From positions 123,385,786 through 123,449,785 of the forward strand of contig CM039462.1 of assembly GCA_022414725.1 (NCBI GenBank): 64,000 nucleotides of DNA. The letters are read 5' to 3'. The translations under genes and the position numbers were made by a program. This document shows, in pieces, positions 55,701-64,000 of the stretch. The notes beneath the pieces are model-generated. The model did no database searches. It saw only the letters and a program-made list of their open reading frames with translations, and was not told the DNA's origin. Each line of letters starts with the position of its first letter. The stretch's first letter is position 1. The DNA comes from Microglena sp. YARC (lineage: Eukaryota; Chlorophyta; Chlorophyceae; Chlamydomonadales; Chlamydomonadaceae).

Positions 55701-56904
55701 CCATCCCCACCCAACCATCCCCCAACCCACCCACAAATTCTAGCTTCCCTAACTGACAGACAGGCACATCAACATCTGGCCAACATTGGTGGTTGGCCCC
55801 AGTGCAAGCAAGCGGGCTGGCCCCCTCAACCTCATGCATCAGTCCAACACACTTACATCAGTCCAACACACTTACATCAGTCCACCACACTTGTCCAACA
55901 CACTTACATCAGTCCAACACACTTACATCAGTCCAACACACTTACATCAGTCCAACACACTTACATCAGTCCAACACACTTCCATCAGTCTAACACACTT
56001 ACATCAGTCTAACACACTTCCATCAGTCTAACACACTTGCATCAGTCCAACACACTTCCATCAGTCCAACACACTTACATCAGTCCATCACACTTACATC
56101 AGTCCAACACACTTACATCAGTCCAACACACTTACATCAGTCCAACACACTTACATCAGTCCAACACACTTACATCAGTCCAACACACTTACATCAGTCC
56201 AACACACTTACATCAGTCCAACACACTTACATCAGTCCAACACACTTACATCAGTCCAACACACTTACATCAGTCCAACACACTAACATCAGTCCAACAC
56301 ACTTACATCAGTCCAACACACTTACATCAGTCCAACACACTTACATCAGTCCATCACACTTGCATCAGTCCAACACACTTACATCAGTCCAACACACTTA
56401 CATCAGTCCATCACACTTGCATCAGTCCAACACACTTACATCAGTCCATCACACTTGCATCAGTCCAACAAACTTACATCAGAGTCGGATGTCCACCACA
56501 AACCAAGCAGGGACATGATGATGAGGTACGAGAGGTGCAGCCAGCGAGCTCCCATGCCCAGCTCCTTGTTGCCACGCTCCTTTGGGGATTGCAGGGGAAG
56601 CAGAGGTCAGCACTTTGGATGGTCAAGCACTTGGATTTATGTGGTTTAGGGTTTATGTGGTTTAGGGTTTATGTGGTTTAGGTTTATGTGGTTTAGATTT
56701 AGGTGGTTTAGGGTTAAGGTGGTTTAGAAAAAGAAGTGCAGACCAGCAAAGTGCTGACCAGCTCCCCCCTACCTTTTGGGATATCATGTGGGCACATGCA
56801 TCGAGTGAGTGTCTCACATGAGGGCTTTTACTCCCGCTACCTATAGCGACCGCTACATGGGACCCCTTTTTGGCCAAACGTTCCACTACCCTGACCCCGA
56901 CCCT

Positions 56905-56969
<65 letters not shown>

Positions 56970-59900
56970 GCGGCCCTACTCTAATCACTACCTAGACCTC
57001 ACACTTGGAAAGAACCAAATCCCTGGAAGCTACCAAAAGACCTTCTTTCTGAAACGAAAATAAAAACTGCCTCAGGTACCCTATTCGCATGGGATTTGCT
57101 CATATCTGGCTTTGTAGCTTAAGCTATAAAGCCAGATATTAGTAGCTATAAAGCAGTATGTTTGACAGCCATTTGACCATCTCTACTAAATCTTGCTGCC
57201 CCAGTTAATGATGGCGTTTCACGCTCTTCAGTTTGGCATACCCATCACCCATTGTTTCCTATGAGCAATCAGAAGCCCTTTTAAAAGCAGTATCTTTGAT
57301 ATACAGCCATCTTTTCTTAGTAAACAGCTTTCATTTCTCACCCATGTCCCTATATTGCGGTCTGATTTAGAAATCGCGGCCTGTCATACCCCCCCCCCCA
57401 CACACACACATACACCACACGCACGCACACACACGCATACCCCCCCCCCCCCCCCCCACCCACCCACCCACACGCACGCACACCAGTATATTTAACAGCC
57501 TTCTTTTATTTAACACTCTCTCTAAATATGGTATAAAAAAGAGCTGGCTCTCGCGCAAAAAATTAGAGACCCTAGTTAGGGAGAGTGTTTATAAGTGCTC
57601 TATCCAATGCCCCTCCATCAACCCCAGGGGGCCCCACCCTAATTGTCTCACATCCTGATGGAAGTACAGCTGATGGATTTTGACTTGTAGGGTGGAGAGT
57701 GTTTTCTGGGTTGTAGTACATACCGTACATTTCAATGGGCTATACACGGTGAGCAGTGAAACGTGAGCCTACACCAAATGAGTGAATCCTGGAGTGCCCC
57801 CGTTGATATTACCTTTCCTAGTAGTTTGCTGCCCATGGTGTACATACATACATACATACATACATACATACATACATACATACATACATACATACATACG
57901 TACATGCCATACATAGTGACCACTCCTTTTTTCAGATTTCTGTAGGTCTAGTCGTGTACCTAAAGTTGCGACGCAAGCTTGATTTCAGGATTGTAGCGTA
58001 GCATGGTATAGAGCGTAGCGCCAAGAACCAGGCCCCGGGGGGGTTCATAGGGCAGCACGTCGCACTGGGGTCTCACCAAGTCGCTCAATTAGCGACGTGT
58101 TGCACAAAACAAAAACACTATACGTGTTGAAAGTGTGTTATGGCTCATATTTACACATTTGATTAGTTCCTGCTTCTCAAGCAATTCTACGCCCTACGGC
58201 AGGCTGCACCCTGTCCAGGTTGTTAAACAGGTGTTCAGGGTGCAGTGTACCTATCAGTGTACATCAGTGGTTAAACATGTAGGTGCTGAAACTGCGGCGT
58301 ACGGGAGGGTCCCCTTAACACCACGCCCCTCCAGGCGTTATCTTTTTTTTTTTAGGTGCTGAACAAGTGTTTAACAACGCCCTGAACACCTGCTTAACAA
58401 CCTGAACAGGTGCAGGCAGCCATAGCGGTATCAAGGCCATGTGGTACACCACATGGCTTTTCAATTCAGCTACCAGCAGCAGCTTCTAGACAGCTCCCCT
58501 GAACCTGAACAGGCGCAGGCTGCCGTAGGGACGTTGTAACTTGAGGTAAGAGCAATCAGCCAATAAATGTAAAAAACAAAAAAAACTTCCAAGATATGAC
58601 ACAAGGACACTTCTAAGGACGTGGTGGGAACCGTTCCGAACGGGGATCAATAATTGTCAAAACATATTGCCAGAGTGATTAGTGTCGGGGTATTTAGGTA
58701 CTTGAAATAATTGCCAGAGTGATCAGTAAATAAAATACCTAAATATTGTAATTAAGAATTGTCAAAACATATTTAGGTACTTGAAATAATTGCCAGAGTG
58801 ATCAGTAAATAATTGCCAGAGTGATCAGTAAATAATTGTCAAAACACATTGCCAGAGTGATCAGTGTCGGGGTCTTAAAAGTTAGGAATGGCAATATGAT
58901 ATCATGTCATCATATGACATCGTATGATGTCGGCAGCCTTACTAGGCAAAAGTTACAATTTCTATGGGGCCCACTTAGCACCGGGTGGGTGTACCATATG
59001 ATGCAGTTTGTATGATAGCATATGATATCATACTCGCCTTTGGTCAATATCATATGATATGCCGCTCCCTACTTACCAGAGCTGGCAGTTTGCTGTCGTC
59101 AAACAATAGGGTCCTGACCATCTGTCCATATATTTGCATAAGACCTGTAATAATGGCTACCACCATGAAGATGTGACGGGCCTCTGCACAGTACAGGGGG
59201 GGTGGGTGGGTTGGGGGGGGGGGCAGGGAGGGATATGTCAATTCAGGCTGGAATCTCGGACGTGTGTGTGGGGGGGGTGGAACCTGGGTGGAATCTGGGT
59301 GGGTGAGGTGGTGGTGGTGTGTGTATGTGTGTGTGTATATGTGTATGTGTGTGCGTGTGTGTGTGTGTGTTAGGGTAAATGCATAAGGGACCCTCCCAGC
59401 TTTCACTCATCAGTAGGGAACGGTAATATGATATCATATGATATCATGCCATCATATGAAATCATTTGATGCCGGCAGTCTGGCTAGGCTAAAGTTACCA
59501 TTTATATAAAATATCATTTGATGCAGTTTGTTTGATATCATATGATATCATACTCGACTTAGGTCAACATCATATGATATGCCAGTCCATTCTCATCATG
59601 CAGTTGTGTGCAAGGTGGCACTGAGGGTGACACTGAGGGTGAGGAGAGGGTGAGGAGCAGGGTACTTCAAATTGCCAAATTGGCCAGCGCTTTAGCGCAC
59701 TTGAAAACAAAAAAACTGCGCTTTGTAGTACAAAAAGCACAAAATTGCTTGCTGCGTCCACAGGGAGTTGCAAAAAACTGCGCTTAAAGCCCAGAGGGGG
59801 TCAAAAAGTCAGCGCTCAAAAGCGCAAAAGCGCGCGCTTTGAATTACCCTGGTGAGGAGAGGGTGAGGAGAGGGTGAGGCATTGAAAGCCATGTGATGGC

Positions 59901-60994
59901 ATCACAGTCACTGTTTCCTATTTCGTGCGACGCTTTGCAAATTGAGTGACCCCAGTGCGACGCACTGCCCCCCGAACTCCGTGGAGCCCGGGGGCTTTGT
60001 GAATTGAGTGACCCCAGTGCGACGCACTGCCCCCAAACTCCGCGGAGCCCGGGGGCTTTGTGAATTGAGTGACCCCAGTGCGACGCACTGCCCCCCGAAC
60101 TCCGCGGAGCCCGGGGGCTTTGTGAATTGAGTGACCCCAGTGCGACGCACTGCCCCCCGAACTCGACGGAGCCCGGGGGCTTTGTGAGGGCATTTCTGAC
60201 TAGTTTAGCCAGACCCATGCGTTGCCATGCAGCAACATTGCAAAAACTAAACAGTGTTCCCAGTGTTAGTTGGTTGTTTCCAGTGTTGGTTGGTTGGTTG
60301 GTTGGTTGGTTGGTTGGTTGGTTGGTTGGTTGGTTGGTTGGTTGGTTGGTTGTGCAAAGTGAATGGAGCACTCACCAATAGTGTGATCAAAGTGCAAGTG
60401 GAAAATTAGCGGAGTGTGTTGGCAACGGAACGAAAGGTGGCAACGATGGAGCTGACCGAAGCGAGTTAGTTACGCGACCGTTGGCTGACGTTTTAGGCTT
60501 CAATATTCAATTTTTCGGTCGGACAGACAAACGGACAAATGGGTAAACATGGGGGCTCCCGCCCCCTTGAAGAGAGGGCTCCGCCAAGAAAAACAGTGTC
60601 CACAGTGTTGGTTGGTTTGTTGTGCAGTCACCAAAAGGAGCACTTACCAATAGTGTGATCAAAGTGCATGGGCCCATCCATCAGTGTTCATGTCAACCTG
60701 CTCCATCAGCATTCATGTTGAAGTGCTGCCACCCATACCTCCACCAATATATGCACAGGACCATCCATGATTATCCATCAGGACCATCCTTGATCATCCA
60801 TCAGGACCATACATGATTATGTCGACCCTTAATGGAGCACTCACCAATTGTGTGATCAAAATGTATGGGCAGCATCCAGTTCGTAGAAGTCGCCCAGAAG
60901 TCACGGCCCATGAAGTAGGTTGTAAGGTGAACTCCTGCAAGCGCATAGTTGGCCTCTAGCACTCCAAAGGTATCACTGCCGTAAGTCAAAGTTC
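51078..60994 (-). CDS. Choline/ethanolaminephosphotransferase, 3' part
   Basis: Minus-strand exons: 60994–60845, 59183–59077, 56579–56478, about 54890–54796, 54139–54046, 51287–51078 (stop). Residues in order: [120 protein letters not shown] and [14 protein letters not shown]. The order of membrane helices, the LIIAHMAK motif and the C-terminal helix fit CDP-alcohol phosphotransferases that make phosphatidylcholine or phosphatidylethanolamine in the ER membrane. The catalytic CDP-binding motif (DGxxAR…D…D) belongs to 5' exons that are not in this window. Phases agree for the first three exons. The 54046 donor is in phase 1 whereas the last exon needs phase 0; a copy of the exon end at 53545 would be in phase. 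Confidence 0.78.
51480..51965 (-). repeat. Tandem part-copies of the phosphotransferase last exon
   Basis: GGAAAAGGT(A/C)AC blocks near 51500, 51675 and 51865 lie in duplicated units of about 185 bp. On the minus strand the best copy reads [11 protein letters not shown] … [10 protein letters not shown], resembling [14 protein letters not shown] of the real exon at 51078–51287. They are in the intron upstream of that exon. Confidence 0.45.
52340..52760. repeat. C runs and CT microsatellite
   Basis: C-rich runs at 52350–52371 and 52401–52414, then (CT)n at about 52675–52740 followed by another C run. It is intronic. Confidence 0.85.
52860..53142. repeat. 22-bp tandem array
   Basis: About 13 copies of GATGCCCAGTGCCATTTGATT with C/T variants at one position grouped in blocks. 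It is in the same intron. Confidence 0.9.
53540..53620 (-). repeat. Duplicate of phosphotransferase exon end with donor
   Basis: The minus strand reads TTGTCTCTTCCCAG|CTCATCATCGCACACTTGGCAAAG|GTGGGC, a copy of 54046–54080 that lacks one A and so ends in phase 0. It could serve as a 24-nt exon (LIIAHLAK). A third, shorter copy of the TTGGCAAAG|GTGGGC border is at about 53797. Confidence 0.55.
54140..54600 (-). repeat. Array of copies of an exon start with its acceptor
   Basis: About eight units of 55–60 bp. On the minus strand each is (T)GCAG|GTTGTGCACGGACATTGTCG followed by AATATCAACAATGATGTACTG, a variant of the first about 50 bases of the exon at 54046–54139 including its acceptor. Every unit brings an acceptor upstream of the real exon. 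Confidence 0.85.
55086..55279. mobile_element. hAT-type MITE copy
   Basis: CAGGGTACTAC … GCAGTACCCTG, 194 bp. Flanks GTGTATAC (55078–55085) and GAGTATAC (55280–55287) match at 7 of 8. Confidence 0.8.
55448..55740. repeat. G-run and C-rich simple sequence
   Basis: A G run at about 55445–55466 and C/A-rich simple DNA at 55600–55735, intronic. Proline- and glycine-rich reading frames here are artefacts. Confidence 0.75.
55845..56472 (-). repeat. 19-bp minisatellite carrying the 5' splice site
   Basis: About 32 units. On the minus strand the unit is TGGACTGAT|GTAAGTGTGT, matching the real exon border GACTCTGAT|GTAAGTTTG at 56478/56477. Most units preserve a perfect GTAAGT. It directly abuts the exon. 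Confidence 0.9.
56640..56727. repeat. GTTTATGTGGTTTAGG short tandem
   Basis: Four to five 16-bp units with variants near the acceptor side of the 56478–56579 exon. Confidence 0.8.
56826..57060. repeat. Interspersed repeat with C62
   Basis: CGCTACCTATAGCGACCGCT, TTTTTGGCCAAACG, GGGCGGCCC, AAATCCCTG and GACCTTCTTTCTGA match 62445–62650. An uninterrupted run of 62 C lies at 56906–56967, where the other copy has five. Confidence 0.8.
57841..57902. repeat. (TACA)n microsatellite
   Basis: Fifteen tetramer units, intronic. CA- and C-rich runs lie at 57392–57480. Confidence 0.9.
58193..58436. repeat. Foldback inverted repeat
   Basis: CTACGGCAGGCTGCACCCTG … AGGTTGTTAAACAGGTGTTCAGGG pairs with the reverse complement of 58377–58436, with arms of about 52–60 bp and a loop of about 130 bp. 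CGGCAGGCTGC-type sequence recurs again near 58507. Confidence 0.65.
58882..59071. mobile_element. Palindromic MITE copy 2, next to a splice donor
   Basis: TTAGGAATGGCAATATGATATC … ATATGATATGCCGCTCCCTA. Flanks CTTAAAAG and CTTACCAG match at 6 of 8. On the sense (minus) strand of the gene it begins right after CTG|GTAAG, so the sixth intron base is the first base of the element. Confidence 0.65.
59414..59591. mobile_element. Palindromic MITE copy 3
   Basis: TAGGGAACGGTAATATGATATC … ATATGATATGCCAGTCCATT, 178 bp. Flanks CTCATCAG and CTCATCAT match at 7 of 8. Confidence 0.7.
59658..59851. mobile_element. hAT-type MITE copy with 8-bp direct repeats
   Basis: CAGGGTACTTCAAATTGCC … TTTGAATTACCCTG, 194 bp. 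GTGAGGAG is on both sides, but the flank is itself a GTGAGGAGAGG repeat, so the duplication is less certain than at 26410. Confidence 0.75.
59925..60190. repeat. 61-bp tandem array
   Basis: Four units of GAATTGAGTGACCCCAGTGCG, ACGCACTGCCCCCCGAACTC and GAGCCCGGGGGCTTTGT with few differences. It is intronic. Confidence 0.9.
60266..60351. repeat. (TTGG)n microsatellite
   Basis: About 17 tetramers. The surrounding CAGTGTT … GAGCACTCACCAATAGTGTGATC segment is duplicated at 60594–60665 on the other side of the inverted-repeat element. Confidence 0.85.
60406..60587. mobile_element. Small inverted-repeat element, copy 2
   Basis: TTAGCGGAG … CTCCGCCAA, 182 bp, with GAAAA at 60401–60405 and 60588–60592. 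A third, partial copy begins at about 61061 (TTGGCGGAG) without a clear right end. Confidence 0.7.
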
Positions 60995-62658
60995 CTAAAA
61001 TCAAGGTGCGGGATGAGGGTGGGGACAAGTCCTACGCAGCACTGCAAGCCATGCGAAAAATTGGCGGAGTGGGCTGGCAACGGAACGAAAGATGGCAACG
61101 GACTGGAGCTGACCCAAGCCAGTTAGTTGGCTGACGTGTCAGGCTTCAATTTTTTTGTCGGTTGGTCGGACATGACAAACCCAACACCACCACCGCCCAC
61201 CCACCCACTTACCCCCCCCCACACACCCACCCACCCACAATAATGGACAAGGCAACATTATTATTGTTCATGAACGTTTTCATTTTTGGCGTATAATGGC
61301 AGCTTCCTACCAGTTTCATTAGCCTGCCAATGGGTCAAAGGGATTATTTCCGCAGTATATAGCGATTACTACTTCTGACACGGCCAAAAATATCGCTCTC
61401 ATATTACTTTTTAATTTTTAAATAAGTTTTTTTTCTTTGCTTGCCCTAAATGGCCCTAAAAAGCTCTAAAAGCTATAGAAAGCTGTAAAAGCTGTCCCTG
61501 GAGGAAGCCTACAACCAAGGATATGGAAAAACCCACTTTCAGATTTGAAAAAAAACATTTTTGAGTGTTTGTTTGTTTTGCAGTAGCGGTCAAAGAAACC
61601 CAAACCCAACGTAGTAGCCATTCTCCAGTATGTACGGTGCATGCAAACGGGAGGTTCCTTCAACCTCGTGCCTTGACATATACTTTTCCGATTTTGGGCA
61701 TATACTTTTTCGATTTTTTTATTTTTTCGATTTTGGGCATATAATTCTTCGATTTTGGGCATATACATTTTGGGCATATACTTTTTCGATTTTTCAAATG
61801 TCCTCTACTGGGCTGAGAAGCAAAACGAATGCAAGTTTTGTGTACCGGGTCCCCCTTCCTGGGGTGGCCATGAAACAAAAATTCTCGGATGCCTGCTTGT
61901 TGTGCGAGGCCAGGATGCAGCTCAGCTCAGAAGAATAGGAAGTGGGTGTTTGAGATAATACATATGACCTCTCATAGGCTGAGTAGCTCATGTGTCAGGG
62001 ACTTTTGCCCCATTTCGGCCCAAAATCGTCGCTATAAAAGAACCCTCCCCCCCCCCCCCCCCCCCCCCCCCCCCCGAACATAAAAGGCCCAAATGGCCCT
62101 AGAAAGCTATAAAAAAAGCTGTGAAAAAACTATTAAACAGTCCCTGGAGAAGGCCTAAAAACATACAACTAGAGAAAGCACTTTCTGATTTGAAAACAAT
62201 CCCTGTGATGCATGTATGTTAAAGTCCAGGAGTAGGCCTAATAGGCTAAAGGGACTTGCCCAACCGTGGCAGGAAGGGCTTAAAAGAAAAAGCATTGACG
62301 AACTGAACCCCAAACAATCGTTTCACCTGAGTTTGTGCTACAGTGCTAATTTAATTATACTATATAATTAGTATAGTAATAGCAAAACGAATGCAAGAGC
62401 GATTGGGGCACGGCCACCTGCCCTGGGAGCTCCTTGAAAGCAGCGCCTATTTTCCTTCGCTTACAGCGATCGCTACCCAGGACCCTGTTTTGGCCAAACC
62501 CTCTGCTACCCTGACACTCCGCTATCCACCCCCACCACACCCCTACCCCCGGGCGGCCCCCCTTCAGGCCACCTACCCAAATCACTGCCTGGAACCCACC
62601 CTTGAAAAGCACCAAATCCCTGACTGCTTTTAAAAGACCCCCTTTCTGAGACGGGAAA
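60995..62658. repeat. Spacer or intron with repeat fragments
   Basis: No supported exon. It holds the partial TTGGCGGAG element (61061–61180), a segment at 61575–61675 matching 51930–52030, tandem TTCGATTTTGGGCATAT units (61685–61795), a C run at 62047–62075, and copies of the 43572 and 56826 repeats (62217–62330, 62440–62650). The phosphotransferase 5' exons were looked for here and not found. Confidence 0.5.
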
Positions 62659-63140
62659 AATATCTGCAACAAAGTGTAACACTCAAGATGGGAAGAAGCT
62701 CTGCAACAAAGTGTAACACTTAAGATGGGAAGAAGCTCTGCAACAAAGTGTAACACTCAAGATGGGAAGAAGCTCTGCAACAAAGTGTAACACTCAAGAT
62801 GGGAAGAAGCTCTGCAACAAAGTGTAACACTCAAGATGGGAAGAAGCTCTGCAACAAAGTGTAACACTCAAGATGGGAAGAAGCTCTGCAACAAAGTGTA
62901 ACACTCAAGATGGGAAGAAGCTCTGCAACAAAGTGTAACACTCAAGATGGGAAGAAGCTCTGCAACAAAGTGTAACACTCAAGATGGGAAGAAGCTCTGC
63001 AACAAAGTGTAACACTCAAGATGGGAAGAAGCTCTGCAACAAAGTGTAACACTCAAGATGGGAAGAAGCTCTGCAACAAAGTGTAACACCCAAGATGGGA
63101 AGAAGCTCTGCAACAAAGTGTAACACTCAAGATGGGGGAA
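62659..63140. repeat. 37-bp tandem array
   Basis: Thirteen near-identical units of TCTGCAACAAAGTGTAACAC plus TCAAGATGGGAAGAAGC, with single-base variants (TTAAG, CCAAG) in two units. Confidence 0.95.
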
Positions 63141-63219
63141 ATATCTGATTGAAAGCTTTCCAAAAAAATGTGCTTCACCACCCACCTGTATGGTACTCCT
63201 CCCAGTGCGCAATAAAAAT

Positions 63220-64000
63220 AGAACAAATGAATAAATACTGGGATAAATATATAAATACTGGGATAAATATACAAATACTGGGATAAATACATAAATAATG
63301 GGATAAATAAATAAATACTGGGATAAATACATAAATACTGGGATAAATACATAAATACTGGGATAAACACATAAACACTGGGATAAATACATACATACTG
63401 GGATAAATATATAAATACTGGGATAAATACATGAATACTGGGATAAATACATATATACTGGGATAAATAAATAAATACTGGGATAAATACATAAATACTG
63501 GGATAAATACATAAATACTGGGATAAATACATAAATAATGGGATAAATACATATATACTGGGATAAATACATAAATACTGGGATAAATACATAAATACTG
63601 GGATAAATACATAAATACTGGGATAAATACATGAATACTGGGATGAATAAATAAATACTGGGATAAATACATAAATGCTGGGATAAATAAATAAATACTG
63701 GGATAAATAAATAAATAAATACTGGGATAAATAAATAAATAAATACTGGGATAAATACATAAATGCTGGGATAAATAAATAAATACTGGGATTAATAAAT
63801 AAATACTGGGATAAATAAATAAATACTGGGATAAATACATAAATACTGGGATAAATACATGAATACTGGGATAAATAAATAAATACTGGGATAAATACAT
63901 AAATACTGGGATAAATAAATAAATAAATACTGGGATAAATACATAAATGCTGGGATAAATAAATAAATACTGGGATAAATAAATAAATAGTGGGATAAAT
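63220..64000. repeat. About 20-bp AT-rich tandem array, runs off the window
   Basis: Roughly 40 units of GGATAAATACATAAATACT, with an AAAT insertion in some and ACAT/AAAT alternation. It continues past the right edge. Confidence 0.95.

Noticed and set aside
56640..56700. Plant-type telomere repeats (TTTAGGG)
   Set aside because: TTTAGGG occurs within a 16-bp unit next to GTTTATGTGG, not as a heptamer array; it is a local intron repeat.
60801..61028. Separate 75-residue gene starting MSPPSS
   Set aside because: The core is an internal exon of the phosphotransferase gene with an acceptor at 60995–60996 and a donor at 60844; the ends are intron translation.
62979..63900. Ile/Tyr-rich proteins on the minus strand
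   Set aside because: Translation of the AT-rich 20-bp tandem repeat in three frames.
62659..64000. CRISPR-like arrays
   Set aside because: The 37-bp and 20-bp units are directly adjacent with no unique spacers, and the window is eukaryotic.

Overview
This window is nuclear DNA of a eukaryote, most likely a green alga. Genes are split by GT–AG introns, and three are recognisable: a secreted-type acetamidase/formamidase, a small plant/algal-type mitochondrial ATP synthase (FAd-like) protein, and the 3' part of a choline/ethanolaminephosphotransferase. Most of the rest is transposons, their fragments, minisatellites and long homopolymer runs. The species is not determined; a repeat-rich prasinophyte is only a guess.

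Layout. 1–3358: two exons of a minus-strand gene of uncertain family, ending in a tandem array built from its own exon end. 3585–4045: two short interspersed repeats. 4960–12014: a complete Ty1/copia element (copia-1; 395-bp LTRs, TSD CCTCC), broken by several one-base frameshifts. 12117–13131: a minus-strand LINE 3' end with a hugely expanded pentanucleotide tail. 13908–15637: the FAd-like gene (minus, four exons). 16966–17349: an unrecognised minus-strand reading frame. About 18590–26775: the formamidase gene (plus); each of its five resolved introns holds repeat or transposon DNA (a decayed LINE with RNase H, a 1.5-kb minisatellite, a palindromic MITE, a LINE scrap plus an acceptor-bearing minisatellite, and a hAT-type MITE). 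28592–28974: an ATG-less open frame. 29967–30194: a duplicated piece of the first gene.

30910–42850 is a three-layer nest. A small minus-strand LTR element (166-bp LTRs, TSD CAATG) was entered by a second copia element (copia-2, 31272–38176, TSD AGAAC) and by a 5'-truncated LINE (39949–42130). A longer copy of the same LINE follows at 45603–49018. From 51078 to 60994 lies the minus-strand phosphotransferase gene, whose introns are stuffed with MITEs and minisatellites. The window ends in a 37-bp array and a roughly 20-bp array.

Main points from the hunt. (1) In three genes, intronic minisatellites are made of units that contain the adjacent splice site and often part of the adjacent exon. 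(2) Both copia elements have a conserved 75-nt phase-2 GT–AG segment spanning the gag stop codon; its removal would fuse gag to pol in frame. (3) There are two hAT-like MITE families with 8-bp target duplications, one copy sitting at +5 of a splice donor. (4) The nested LTR structure can be dated layer by layer.
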